Made by a program: the position numbers and the translations under genes. DNA of 64,000 nt from NCBI GenBank assembly GCA_017408985.1, contig JAFQTO010000001.1, positions 1 through 64,000 on the forward strand. Direction: 5' to 3'. Below the pieces are notes generated by a model. It had not been told where the DNA came from. It saw only the letters and a list, made by a program, of their open reading frames with translations, and ran no database searches. The number at the start of each line of letters is the position of its first letter. Positions within the stretch are counted from its first letter, which is position 1. Source of the DNA: Clostridia bacterium. Its GTDB lineage: Bacteria; Bacillota; Clostridia; Oscillospirales; Butyricicoccaceae. Of the stretch, positions 52,803-61,636 are shown piece after piece.

Positions 52803-53522
52803 TTATTTAACGCCCACATAGGAGCCAATTTTTTCACCGCACAGAACCTTGATAATGTTATCGGGCTGCTTTACGGCAAACACGATAACGGGGATATTGT
52901 TCTCCTTTGCCAGAGCGGTTGCCGCCGTATCCATAACGGCGAGACCACGAGCGAGAACTTCGTCATAGGTAATGGAGTCAAACTTCTTTGCATCCTTGAC
53001 CTTGGCAGGATCGGCATCATAGACACCGTCGATATTCTTGGCAAGCAGTATAACGTCTGCACCGATCTCGGCAGCCTTGAGCACAGCACCCGTATCGGTG
53101 GAGAAGAAGGGATTGCCCGTTCCGCAGGCAAAGATAACGACCTTACCCTTTTTGAGGTGGGAAACAGCACGTTCACGTGCATAAGGCTCAGCGATCTTGA
53201 GCATATCGATGGACGTCTGCACACGGGCATCAACACCGACTCCCTGGAGCACGTCCGCAAGTGCAAGAGCGTTCATTGTGGTTGCAAGCATGCCCATATA
53301 GTCGGCTCTTGTGCGCTCGACCTTACCGCCGCCGTCTTTTACACCGCGCCAGAAATTGCCGCCGCCGACAACTATGCCTATCTCAACGCCCATATCACAG
53401 CAGGATTTGATGGAATTTGCGACCGAGGTAATAAAGTCAAAGTCAAGACCAGTCTTCTTGTCGCCCGCAAGAGCTTCACCGCTGACTTTTATCAAAACAC
53501 GTTTATATTGCGCAGCACTCAT
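52803..53522 (-). CDS. pyrH: Uridylate kinase PyrH
   Basis: PyrH phosphorylates UMP to UDP, feeding RNA and wall-sugar nucleotides. The amino-acid-kinase fold starts RVLIKVSGEALAGD, with IGIVVGGGNFWRGVKDGG, RADYMGMLATTMNALAL and VIFACGTGNPFFSTDTGAV. 239 residues is full length. It is the first gene of the pyrH-frr-uppS-cdsA-dxr-rseP-ispG-polC operon; its upstream region has tandem palindromes over a predicted promoter. Confidence 0.98.
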   Translation of the reverse strand: MSAAQYKRVLIKVSGEALAGDKKTGLDFDFITSVANSIKSCCDMGVEIGIVVGGGNFWRGVKDGGGKVERTRADYMGMLATTMNALALADVLQGVGVDARVQTSIDMLKIAEPYARERAVSHLKKGKVVIFACGTGNPFFSTDTGAVLKAAEIGADVILLAKNIDGVYDADPAKVKDAKKFDSITYDEVLARGLAVMDTAATALAKENNIPVIVFAVKQPDNIIKVLCGEKIGSYVGVK

Positions 53523-53553
53523 AGCTTAACCTCCGTTACATATACTACCCTAT

Positions 53554-53602
53554 ATTTTAATATAAAGTATTACTTTTGAAAAGTACTTTTTGTAAAGTAA
53601 TT
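53554..53602 (-). promoter_or_regulatory. Promoter with tandem AAAGTA palindromes before pyrH
   Basis: Minus strand: TTTTCA (53577-53582), 17 bases, TAAAAT (53554-53559). Over it lie AAAGTATTACTTT (53564-53576, in the spacer), the perfect palindrome AAAAGTACTTTT (53579-53590, over the -35) and a third half-site at 53593-53602. The layout is what a repressor operator would look like. No specific regulator can be named. Confidence 0.5.
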
Positions 53603-53615
53603 GAAAAAAATCCCA

Positions 53616-56438
53616 TTACTTAAGCACACGGCAAAGATACTGACCCGTGTATGAGCCTTTTGCCCTGCTGACTTCCTCAGGAGTGCCCGATGCAACGACA
53701 AAACCGCCTTTATCTCCACCCTCGGGACCAAGATCGATTATATGGTCGGCGACCTTGATAACATCAAGATTGTGTTCGATCACAACAACGGTATTCCCCG
53801 CGTCAACAAGTCTGTTGAGCACGTCGATAAGCCTGTGCACATCATAACTGTGCAAACCTGTGGTGGGCTCGTCCAACACGTAGATAGTTCTGCCGGTAGA
53901 CCTGCGGGACAGTTCGGTAGCAAGCTTGACCCGCTGTGCCTCACCGCCCGAAAGAGTGGTGGACGACTGACCCAGTTTTACATAGGACAAACCAACGTCA
54001 GAAAGTGTACGAAGCTTGTTGCGTATCTTGGGGATATTCTCAAAAAACACCATCGCTTCCTCAACGGTCATATCAAGAACTTCACTTATGTTCTTGCCCT
54101 TGTATCTGACCTCAAGGGTCTCTCGGTTATATCTCTTGCCCTTACACACCTCGCAGGGCACGTAGATATCGGGAAGAAAATGCATCTCGATCTTGACAAG
54201 TCCGTCGCCTGCGCAGGATTCGCACCTGCCGCCTCTGACGTTAAAGGAGAATCTGCCCGGACCGTAACCCTTGGCTTTTGCATCCTGGGTCTTGGCAAAA
54301 AGATCACGGATATCAGAAAACACTCCCGTATAGGTGGCAGGATTGGAGCGCGGAGTGCGGCCTATGGGCGACTGGTCAATATTGATTATCTTGTCCAAAT
54401 GCTCTATGCCCCGAATATCATCGTGCTTTCCCGCACGAAGTCTGGCACCGTTAAGATCGGCGGCAAGCCGCTTATAGAGTATCTCGTTGATAAGTGAGCT
54501 TTTTCCGCTGCCGGACAGACCTGTGACGCATGTAAAGGTGCCCAGCGGTATTTTTACGTCAATATTCTTGAGGTTATTTTCGCGGGCACCGATGATCTCG
54601 ATATACCTGCCGTTGCCGTCTCTGCGATCTTCGGGTACTTTTATGGAGCGTTTTCCGCTGAGATAGAGTCCCGTGTAGGACTCTTCGCACTTTTCTATCT
54701 CCTCTGCCGTGCCGACAGCAACAACATTGCCGCCGTTTACACCAGCACCGGGTCCTATATCAACTATACAGTCGGCGGCACGCATCGTATCCTCATCGTG
54801 TTCGACAACGATCAGCGTATTGCCAAGATCCCGAAGCTTTTTCAGGGAATCTATCAACTTATCGTTGTCGTGCTGATGCAGACCGATGGAAGGCTCATCC
54901 AGAACGTACAGAACACCCATCAGCTGACTGCCGATCTGGGTAGCAAGCCTTATTCTCTGGCTCTCGCCGCCCGAAAGAGTCCCTGCCGAGCGTGACATCG
55001 TAAGATATTCAAGTCCGACGCTCTTAAGAAAGTCAAGTCTGGAGCGGATCTCCTTCAATATACGCTCCGCGATCATCATATCTCTGTCCGACAGCTTCAG
55101 TTCGTCGATAAATCTGATCTCGTTTGATATGGACATATCGGTAAACTGCACTATATTGATACCGCCCACGGTAACCGACAGAGCGACTTTGTTGAGTCTC
55201 TTGCCGCCGCACTTGGTACAGGGTATCTCACTCATACACGCTTCGATATCGTCGCGCATATAGTCACTGTTAGTCTCTTTGTGTCTGCGCTCAAGGTTGG
55301 GGATAACTCCCTCAAAGGCCTGACTGTAAATACCATACCCGCCGCCTCTTGACCATCTGAGCTCAAGCTTCTCGCCCTTTGTGCCGTAAAGTATCTTATC
55401 CAACGCATCTGCGGGAAGATCCTTTACGGGCGTGTCAAGTGAGAAACCGTACTTGTCGGCAATAGCTTTGAAATACATTGCGGCTATACTGTCCTTGTCT
55501 GTAACCGAAAACCCGGATGCCTTTACAGCACCTTCATTTATTGACAGATTTGGGTTAGGTATTATCTTGTCAGGTGTTACCTCCAAACGCATACCAAGTC
55601 CGTCACACTCGGGACACGCGCCGTAAGGATTATTGAACGAAAACAGTCTGGGAGACAGCTCCTCAATGGATATCCCGCAGTCAGGGCAGGCAAAACTCTG
55701 TGAAAACAGCTGTTCTCCGACACCGATAACGTCCACAAGGACAAGTCCGCCCGTAAGATTGATCGCCGTTTCAACCGAGTCGGTCAGACGCTGACGTATA
55801 CCCTCTTTTACTACAAGTCGGTCAACGACAATCTCGATGCTATGTTTCTTGTTCTTGTCAAGCACGATAGTCTCGCTGAGATCATACATATTTCCGTCGG
55901 CACGGACACGTACGTATCCGCTCTTTTTGGCATCCTCAAAGACCTTTTGGTGCTCACCCTTTTTGCCTCTTATAACCGGTGCAAGAACGACCATTTTGGT
56001 ACCTTCGGCATTAGACATCAGGATATCGACCACCTGGTCTACAGACTGCTGACGGATCTCTTTGCCGCACTTGGGACAGTGCGGCACGCCTACCCTCGCC
56101 CACAACAGACGCAGGTAGTCGTATATCTCGGTTACCGTACCGACCGTTGATCTCGGATTCTTTGAGGTGGTCTTCTGATCTATGGATATAGCCGGCGAAA
56201 GTCCCTCGATATATTCAACGTCAGGCTTTTTCATTTGCCCCAGAAACATTCTTGCATAGCTGGACAGAGACTCAACGTATCTTCTCTGCCCTTCTGCATA
56301 AATAGTGTCAAATGCCAGCGAGCTTTTTCCCGAGCCCGATATACCGGTCACTACGGTCAGCGTATCACGCTTTATCTCAACATCAATGTTCTTCAGATTA
56401 TTCTCTTTTGCGCCTTTGATATAAATAGAATCTCTCAT
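53616..56438 (-). CDS. uvrA: Excinuclease ABC subunit A
   Basis: UvrA finds bulky DNA damage and loads UvrB. The 940-residue protein has two ABC ATPase modules: Walker [18 protein letters not shown] (about 31) and [17 protein letters not shown] (about 640), each with an LSGGE signature. Zinc-finger Cys clusters CPKCG, CPDCG...CPECDG and CESCAGDG...CEVCKG are present. It is 15 bases downstream of uvrB in one operon. Confidence 0.98.
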   Translation of the reverse strand: MRDSIYIKGAKENNLKNIDVEIKRDTLTVVTGISGSGKSSLAFDTIYAEGQRRYVESLSSYARMFLGQMKKPDVEYIEGLSPAISIDQKTTSKNPRSTVGTVTEIYDYLRLLWARVGVPHCPKCGKEIRQQSVDQVVDILMSNAEGTKMVVLAPVIRGKKGEHQKVFEDAKKSGYVRVRADGNMYDLSETIVLDKNKKHSIEIVVDRLVVKEGIRQRLTDSVETAINLTGGLVLVDVIGVGEQLFSQSFACPDCGISIEELSPRLFSFNNPYGACPECDGLGMRLEVTPDKIIPNPNLSINEGAVKASGFSVTDKDSIAAMYFKAIADKYGFSLDTPVKDLPADALDKILYGTKGEKLELRWSRGGGYGIYSQAFEGVIPNLERRHKETNSDYMRDDIEACMSEIPCTKCGGKRLNKVALSVTVGGINIVQFTDMSISNEIRFIDELKLSDRDMMIAERILKEIRSRLDFLKSVGLEYLTMSRSAGTLSGGESQRIRLATQIGSQLMGVLYVLDEPSIGLHQHDNDKLIDSLKKLRDLGNTLIVVEHDEDTMRAADCIVDIGPGAGVNGGNVVAVGTAEEIEKCEESYTGLYLSGKRSIKVPEDRRDGNGRYIEIIGARENNLKNIDVKIPLGTFTCVTGLSGSGKSSLINEILYKRLAADLNGARLRAGKHDDIRGIEHLDKIINIDQSPIGRTPRSNPATYTGVFSDIRDLFAKTQDAKAKGYGPGRFSFNVRGGRCESCAGDGLVKIEMHFLPDIYVPCEVCKGKRYNRETLEVRYKGKNISEVLDMTVEEAMVFFENIPKIRNKLRTLSDVGLSYVKLGQSSTTLSGGEAQRVKLATELSRRSTGRTIYVLDEPTTGLHSYDVHRLIDVLNRLVDAGNTVVVIEHNLDVIKVADHIIDLGPEGGDKGGFVVASGTPEEVSRAKGSYTGQYLCRVLK

Positions 56439-56453
56439 AATCGGTCTCCGTTA

Positions 56454-58421
56454 CTATTTAAGTTCGGCGCGCAGCTTCTTTATTCTGTCTCTCAAAACTG
56501 CCGCGTATTCAAAGTCAAGCATCTTTGCTGCCTCCATCATTCCCTTTTCAAGTTTGGCTATCTCATCCAGCTTTGCGGCTTTGGACAGCTTTCTGCGGCT
56601 TGATTCGGGCAGTTTGGACGCATCATGGGATATCTCGATAACATCGCGCACGGACTTGAAAACCGTCTTCGGCACGATGCCGTTCTCCTGATTGTAGCGC
56701 TGCTGTATATCTCTTCTGCGCTCGGTCTCGTCTATGGCGCTCTGCATAGAGGGAGTAATACTGTCGGCGTACATTATAACCTTACCGTCAGCGTTTCTTG
56801 CAGCTCTGCCTATAGTCTGTATCAGCGAAGTTCGACTCCTGAGGAATCCTTCCTTGTCAGCGTCGATGATAGCGACAAGGGATACCTCGGGCAGGTCAAG
56901 ACCTTCACGCAGCAGGTTGATACCTACAAGCACCTGATATTCACCCAGCCGAAGATCACGCAGCAGCTCCATTCGCTCTATGGTATTGATATCGTGATGC
57001 ATATACCGGGCTTTTATATCGGCTTTGCACAGATAATCGGTAAGATCCTCTGCCATACGTTTGGTCAGAGTCGTGACCAGCACCCTCTCGCCTTTTTGTT
57101 CCCGCAAGCGTATCTCCGATACCAGATCGTCTATCTGTCCCTCAACCGGACGAACCTCAACACCGGGATCAAGCAGTCCCGTGGGACGGATTATCTGCTC
57201 AACGATCTGCGACGATCTGGACTGTTCGTATTCGGATGGAGTTGCACTGACATAAATGACCTGATTCAGTCTGTCATTAAACTCATCAAAGTTCAGCGGT
57301 CTGTTGTCATAAGCCGAGGGCAGTCTGAATCCGTAATCGACCAGCATATCCTTGCGTGCTCGGTCACCGCGGTACATAGCACGAAGCTGCGGCAGCATAA
57401 CGTGGGATTCATCTATGATAGTCAGATAATCTTTCGGGAAGTAGTCCATAAGCGTATACGGTGCGCTGCCCGGCGCGCGGCGCGAAAGCACCCGCGAATA
57501 ATTCTCTATACCCGTACAGAACCCGATCTCACGCATCATCTCGATATCGTACTGGGTTCTCTGACGGATGCGCTGTGCCTCGATAAGCTTGCCGTTTGCT
57601 TCAAACCATTTTACTCGCTCTTCCAGCTCCTCCTCAATCTCCTTGAGCGCCTCTTCCATTTTATCCCGAGGTATAACGTAGTGCGACGCGGGGTATATCG
57701 CAACGTGGTCAACGTACCGTTTTACACTGCCCGTAAGAGGATTGATCTCGGATATCCGCTCGATCTCATCTCCGAAAAACTCAACACGGATAGCGTAATC
57801 GTCAACATACGCCAGATGTATCTCGACAGTATCTCCCCTGACGCGGAATTTGTTACGGTCAAAGCTGATATCGTTACGCTCATACTGAATATCGACAAGT
57901 CTGCGGCACACTTCATCTCTGTCGCGCTCCTGCCCTACTCGCAGAGATATCACCATACTCGCGTAATCAATGGGATTACCCAGGGAATATATGCTGGATA
58001 CACTGGCAACGATTATAACATCTCTGCGTTCAAAGAGGCTGGAGGTAGCCGAGTGACGCAGACGCTCAAGCTCGCTGTTGACGTCTGAGTCCTTTTCGAT
58101 ATAGGTATCGGTAGAGGGTATATACGCCTCAGGCTGATAATAGTCGTAGTAGGAAACGAAAAACTCCACGGCATTGTCGGGGAAAAACTCCCTGAACTCG
58201 CTGCAAAGCTGTGCCGCAAGGGTTTTGTTGTGGGTAAGAATAAGGGTAGGCTTCTGTACCTGCTCAATTATATTAGCCATGACAAAGGTCTTGCCCGCAC
58301 CGGTAACACCAAGCATGGTCTGCTCGTCAAAACCCAGACGGACACCGTTGACAAGCTGTTCGATAGCTTGCGGTTGTCCCCCTGCGGGCTTGAAATTGCT
58401 TTTTATTTTGAACTCAGCCAT
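56454..58421 (-). CDS. uvrB: Excinuclease ABC subunit B
   Basis: UvrB verifies damage and holds UvrC. Starting at [17 protein letters not shown], the helicase motifs are [17 protein letters not shown] (Walker A), the beta-hairpin [32 protein letters not shown], and [16 protein letters not shown] with [12 protein letters not shown]. The C-terminal UVR helical hairpin is [27 protein letters not shown]. About 655 residues. It has its own consensus promoter at 58454-58482; no clear SOS box is visible. Confidence 0.98.
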   Translation of the reverse strand: MAEFKIKSNFKPAGGQPQAIEQLVNGVRLGFDEQTMLGVTGAGKTFVMANIIEQVQKPTLILTHNKTLAAQLCSEFREFFPDNAVEFFVSYYDYYQPEAYIPSTDTYIEKDSDVNSELERLRHSATSSLFERRDVIIVASVSSIYSLGNPIDYASMVISLRVGQERDRDEVCRRLVDIQYERNDISFDRNKFRVRGDTVEIHLAYVDDYAIRVEFFGDEIERISEINPLTGSVKRYVDHVAIYPASHYVIPRDKMEEALKEIEEELEERVKWFEANGKLIEAQRIRQRTQYDIEMMREIGFCTGIENYSRVLSRRAPGSAPYTLMDYFPKDYLTIIDESHVMLPQLRAMYRGDRARKDMLVDYGFRLPSAYDNRPLNFDEFNDRLNQVIYVSATPSEYEQSRSSQIVEQIIRPTGLLDPGVEVRPVEGQIDDLVSEIRLREQKGERVLVTTLTKRMAEDLTDYLCKADIKARYMHHDINTIERMELLRDLRLGEYQVLVGINLLREGLDLPEVSLVAIIDADKEGFLRSRTSLIQTIGRAARNADGKVIMYADSITPSMQSAIDETERRRDIQQRYNQENGIVPKTVFKSVRDVIEISHDASKLPESSRRKLSKAAKLDEIAKLEKGMMEAAKMLDFEYAAVLRDRIKKLRAELK

Positions 58422-58453
58422 CAGCATATCTCCAAACAAATGTACTATATATT

Positions 58454-58482
58454 ATTATACTAAAATCTTTTAATATTTTCAA
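58454..58482 (-). promoter_or_regulatory. Promoter of uvrB-uvrA
   Basis: Minus strand: TTGAAA (58477-58482), 17 bases, TATAAT (58454-58459), about 33 bases before the uvrB start. This is one of the best consensus matches in the window. Confidence 0.85.
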
Positions 58483-58490
58483 CACAAAAC

Positions 58491-58518
58491 GACCCGCGGT
58501 ATAAAAATACCACGGGTC
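58491..58518 (-). terminator. Terminator after the deacetylase gene
   Basis: Arms GACCCGCGGTAT (58491-58502) and ATACCACGGGTC (58507-58518) pair at 11 of 12 positions around a 4-base loop, with GTTTTG after it on the minus strand. It lies just upstream of the uvrB promoter. Confidence 0.75.
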
Positions 58519-58535
58519 AAAAATCGGATACAGTA

Positions 58536-59639
58536 TTATTTCAGTTTCCTCTGCTGATAAAGGGTGACCTTATTGTTCATCGGCAGGAAATTATACCCCT
58601 CAGCCATCAGGGTTTCTATGATAGTAGGCAGCGCTTCAACGGTCATTGTCTTTTTCTTCTCATCATGAAGGAGCAAAACAGCTTCCTGTCTGCGCATGAC
58701 CCAGCTGATAGAGTTTTGTGCGATCGATTCAACGGTGGGAGGAGGATCGGAGACCGAATCATCACCGCTGGCATTCCAGTCATAATAGGTAAATCCGCGC
58801 CGGGTCATTTCGGCAATGATCTTATAGGTCTTGTCGTTGAGACTGCCGCCTGCAAATCTGAAAATATCAGGCTTGACTCCCGTTGCCTCGACGATCAGTT
58901 CATATGCTTTGTAAAAATCATCAAGATACGACTCGACAGATGCATAAATTATCGAATAATCGTGAGAGTAGGTATGAACACCTATTGTATGTCCCGCGTC
59001 AACTATGGCACGAAGACGTCTGAAGCACTCGTCCGTTCTTCTGGGCACCACGAAGAAGGTCGCTTTGATATTATACTGATCAAGAATAGCAAGTATCTCA
59101 TCTGTACGGTCAGAGGGACCGTCATCAAATGTCAGGTATACAGTCTTACCCTCAGGCACCACAACCTCATCGGCAAGCTCTGCATAGAGATCAGGATACA
59201 TAGTGTGATACGGTATAGACGGGTCAAACTCAATAAGCTTTTTGTTCTCAAGCTCTACGATAAGCTCGTTCTGTGCCTCGATCTGCGCCTGCAGGTCAGC
59301 AACCGTTTTCTCAAGTTCAGCGATCTTAGATCCGCTGCCCGACGAGTCATTCTCGAACACATCAATGCTTTCCTCAAGGGATTTAATGGTATCCTTCAGA
59401 CCCTCGGCTTCTTTTTGCAGATCCTCGACCGATTTGTTAAGAGATTCGATCAGCGAATTAAGATCGGAGATCGTCTGATCTTTTTCGGTATTTTCTCTTT
59501 TGAGTTCATTATTACGATTGATAAGCTCGGCTTTTTCCTCGTCGACCTGACCGTATTTTACGGCACAGCCGCACAAAAGCAAAAGACACATAAGTGCCGA
59601 AAGTCCTCCGCATATCAGTCTTTTTCCCCTAATTCTCAT
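58536..59639 (-). CDS. Polysaccharide deacetylase lipoprotein with coiled-coil stalk
   Basis: A lipoprotein signal ends in LLLLCGCAVKYG (lipobox Cys about residue 26). A coiled coil of about 100 residues (about 32-135) may act as a stalk through the wall. The NodB-type deacetylase follows: TVYLTFDDGPSDRTDEIL (metal Asp), HTIGVHTYSHDYS (metal His pair), DIFRFAGGSLND and VLLLHDEKKKT. It probably deacetylates peptidoglycan GlcNAc or MurNAc outside the cell, which raises lysozyme resistance. It starts right after the plsC stop, so the two are coupled. Confidence 0.9.
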   Translation of the reverse strand: MRIRGKRLICGGLSALMCLLLLCGCAVKYGQVDEEKAELINRNNELKRENTEKDQTISDLNSLIESLNKSVEDLQKEAEGLKDTIKSLEESIDVFENDSSGSGSKIAELEKTVADLQAQIEAQNELIVELENKKLIEFDPSIPYHTMYPDLYAELADEVVVPEGKTVYLTFDDGPSDRTDEILAILDQYNIKATFFVVPRRTDECFRRLRAIVDAGHTIGVHTYSHDYSIIYASVESYLDDFYKAYELIVEATGVKPDIFRFAGGSLNDKTYKIIAEMTRRGFTYYDWNASGDDSVSDPPPTVESIAQNSISWVMRRQEAVLLLHDEKKKTMTVEALPTIIETLMAEGYNFLPMNNKVTLYQQRKLK

Positions 59640-60821
59640 TTATTTCACCAGTTTTTCTTTCTTTGCATTTTTTGACTGCAATATTTTTGTCTGTAACATT
59701 TTAAGCATCGTTGTATATTTGTATGCGCTTCTTGATTTATCCGAGTGGATCTCATAATTGACTCCGCCGTGAGCAAACACGATATCCTGCTTGCGTATTA
59801 TACTCATCTGCAGTTTATCTATAGGACAGATCATATCCCCTATTCTGAAGCCGTTTCTGTCAAGAGACATCGTACCGTTGCACTTGAGTTCAAGGTTATG
59901 TTCCCTGTCAAGAACGTAAAGCTGCTGATCCTCATCGCACAGACGGAAGTTTTCATCCTCTGCAAGCTCCGCAAGATAGGATACCTGCCATTTGTTCCAC
60001 TTGTCTATGGAGTCAAACTTAAGATCCTCTCCCTCAAAAAAGCCATATTTGTTCATAGTTGCGTGCATACCGCAGCTGCAGGAAAGCTCACTGCCCGAAG
60101 AGCTGATAGTGCCGATCCTTTTGCACTCGGGACACAGATAAAGAACCCTCTCGATACCCTCTGCACTGCCTTTTACATAATACTTATAAGCCTTTTCTCT
60201 CTGTCTGTCAAAAGCGTTCTCGGCAATATCACGGTTTATGCAATCGGTTATCTCCTGAGGAGACATAGCCTTGATCTGTTCGGAAGTATAGATATTGACT
60301 ACCTCACCGCATACCTTGCCGCGGCGAAGCTTATAACCCCAACGGGGCGAAGTAAGATAACCGCCGCTGATCCTGTATGTAATCAACGATGCACCCGACA
60401 TCTTAATCAGCCTGCCCGTGGTAGGATGAAGCGCCTCCGTAGTGCCGTCAAAGCTGCGGCTGCCCTCAGGGAACAATCCTACGCTGATGCCTTTTTTGAG
60501 CATAGAGACCATACCCAAAGCGGCAGAGGCGTCAGTGCTGCCTTTTACCCTTTGTATAGGTACAAACAGCGCACCGATTATTTTGGACAAGAAGCCCATA
60601 CGCATCGCGTGTTCGCTTGCTATAAAGTTCATCGGCTTCTTGAATGAACAGCCGACGAGTACGGGGTCCCAATTGGTAGTATGATTTGCAAGGACTATGT
60701 AAGGCCCGTCAACTATAGGTGCCGGTTTGCAGGAATAGTTGAGAAGCACTTTTGCCACAAGATACACAACCGGTCTCAGTATAGTATAGAAAAAAAGATG
60801 TCGTTTAATTTTGCCCTTCAT
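59640..60821 (-). CDS. plsC: 1-acyl-sn-glycerol-3-phosphate acyltransferase with C-terminal zinc ribbon
   Basis: PlsC puts the second acyl chain on glycerol phosphate to give phosphatidate. The ATG at 60821 follows GGAGTG. The acyltransferase domain (about 10-230) has NHTTNWDPVLVG (NHx4D), SVGLFPEGSRSFDG and a short hydrophobic N-terminal segment. Past it, a treble/ribbon-like YLCPECKRIGTISSS...LSCSCGMHA (about 230-260) and a further 130 residues form an extra C-terminal part not found in standard 240-residue PlsC. Its role is unknown. Confidence 0.88.
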   Translation of the reverse strand: MKGKIKRHLFFYTILRPVVYLVAKVLLNYSCKPAPIVDGPYIVLANHTTNWDPVLVGCSFKKPMNFIASEHAMRMGFLSKIIGALFVPIQRVKGSTDASAALGMVSMLKKGISVGLFPEGSRSFDGTTEALHPTTGRLIKMSGASLITYRISGGYLTSPRWGYKLRRGKVCGEVVNIYTSEQIKAMSPQEITDCINRDIAENAFDRQREKAYKYYVKGSAEGIERVLYLCPECKRIGTISSSGSELSCSCGMHATMNKYGFFEGEDLKFDSIDKWNKWQVSYLAELAEDENFRLCDEDQQLYVLDREHNLELKCNGTMSLDRNGFRIGDMICPIDKLQMSIIRKQDIVFAHGGVNYEIHSDKSRSAYKYTTMLKMLQTKILQSKNAKKEKLVK

Positions 60822-60849
60822 CTTATCACTCCAAAACATTAGTGTTGAT

Positions 60850-60879
60850 ATTATAACTCCAATCAAGGCAATAAAGCAA
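60850..60879 (-). promoter_or_regulatory. Promoter of plsC-deacetylase
   Basis: Minus strand: TTGCTT (60874-60879), 18 bases, TATAAT (60850-60855), about 28 bases before the plsC start. Confidence 0.6.
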
Positions 60880-60938
60880 CAAAAATAGAGGATTTTCGGG
60901 TGTTTCAAAAAAAGTTTTTATTTTTTTCAAAAAAGGTC

Positions 60939-60966
60939 TTTACAAATCGAAAAAATGTGTTATAAT
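60939..60966 (+). promoter_or_regulatory. Promoter of the tRNA cluster
   Basis: TTTACA (60939-60944), 16-base spacer, TATAAT (60961-60966), 32 bases before tRNA-Trp. Confidence 0.75.
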
Positions 60967-60998
60967 GAACAAGCGCCACAAGGAAGGGCACTCCATTT

Positions 60999-61074
60999 AG
61001 GGGTATAGCTCAGCTGGTAGAGCAGCGGTCTCCAAAACCGCGTGCCGAGGGTTCAAGTCCTTCTGCCCCTGCCA
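60999..61074 (+). tRNA. tRNA-Trp (anticodon CCA)
   Basis: All four arms fold: acceptor AGGGGTA with TGCCCCT, anticodon loop with CCA between GCGGT and ACCGC, T-arm GAGGG TTCAAGT CCTTC. The encoded GCCA end is present. It is the first of three tRNAs behind one promoter. Confidence 0.95.
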
Positions 61075-61076
61075 AT

Positions 61077-61153
61077 GGCCGAGTAGTTCAGTTGGTTAGA
61101 ACGCTAGCCTGTCACGCTAGAGGTCGAGGGTTCGAGCCCCTTCTCGGTCGCCA
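61077..61153 (+). tRNA. tRNA-Asp (anticodon GTC)
   Basis: Acceptor GGCCGAG pairs with CTCGGTC (one G-U), the anticodon stem flanks loop CTGTCAC, the T-arm has GGTTCGAGCCCC, and the encoded GCCA end is present. Confidence 0.95.
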
Positions 61154-61156
61154 TAT

Positions 61157-61232
61157 GCTGTTATAGCTCAGTAGGTAGAGCACGTCATTGGTAATGACGA
61201 GGTCAGCAGTTCGAATCTGCTTAACAGCTCCA
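61157..61232 (+). tRNA. tRNA-Thr (anticodon GGT)
   Basis: Acceptor GCTGTTA pairs with TAACAGC, the anticodon stem GTCAT/ATGAC holds TGGTA, the T-arm is GCAG TTCGAAT CTGC, and the TCCA end is encoded. The last 29 bases recur twice downstream. Confidence 0.95.
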
Positions 61233-61564
61233 TTAACCACCGTCAACCGACGGTGGTTTTTTCTTTTCTCCGGCGAACTGCTGACCTCCGGGCAAAGCCC
61301 GTATTCAATCCAACTGTATGTTGGCTGCGAAGCAGTTACATACAGCAGTTCGAATCTGCTTAACAGCTCCATCAGATCACCATCTTCGGATGGTGATTTT
61401 TCTTTTTGCCCGGCAAACTGCTGACCTCCGGGCGAAGCCCGTATTCAATCCAACTGTATGTTAGCTGCGAAGCAGTTACATACAGCAGTTCGAATCTGCT
61501 TAACAGCTCCATTTAATCACCATCTTCGGATGATGATTTTTCTATTTGCTCAGCGAACTGCTGA
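61204..61564 (+). repeat. Tandem repeat of tRNA-Thr 3' end plus terminator
   Basis: The last 29 bases of tRNA-Thr (61204-61232) recur without change at 61343-61371 and 61483-61511, at 139- and 140-base intervals. Each copy is followed by a hairpin and T-run (61235-61262, 61376-61402, 61515-61542). The two spacers are nearly identical; each carries an inverted copy of the T-arm (CGAACTGCTGACCT at 61274-61287; one change at 61414-61427), a CGGGC/GCCCG hairpin and CTGTATGT/ACATACAG arms. The copies lack the 5' two thirds of a tRNA, so they cannot be functional tRNA-Thr. A third T-arm inversion (61554-61564) closes the array. No gene is seen in 61233-61636. Confidence 0.85.
61235..61262 (+). terminator. 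Terminator of the tRNA operon
   Basis: A perfect 10-bp stem (61235-61244 with 61249-61258), 4-base loop, then TTTT, begins two bases after tRNA-Thr. Confidence 0.9.
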
Positions 61565-61576
61565 AGTGTTTTAGCC

Positions 61577-61605
61577 TTGCTCATTTGCGGTAATTATGTT
61601 ATTAT
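61577..61605 (+). promoter_or_regulatory. Promoter of the U32 peptidase gene
   Basis: TTGCTC (61577-61582), 17 bases, TATTAT (61600-61605), about 31 bases before the ATG and just after the repeat array. Confidence 0.6.
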
Positions 61606-61636
61606 CAGTACATAACAATAAGGAAGTGATCCGCAG

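Noticed and set aside
56625..58088. 487-residue plus-strand ORF
   Set aside because: Antisense shadow of uvrB with no recognisable motif.
58440..58490. SOS (LexA) box at the uvrB promoter
   Set aside because: No GAAC-N4-GTTC-type palindrome is present near the promoter elements.
61112..61372. 86-residue minus-strand ORF ending in RRGSNPRPLA
   Set aside because: It is the well-known false translation of the complement of tRNA genes; it covers tRNA-Thr and part of tRNA-Asp and the repeat.
61233..61636. CRISPR-like array from the regular repeats
   Set aside because: Only three copies, spacers of 110-111 bases that are nearly identical to each other, and no cas genes; it is a tandem duplication.
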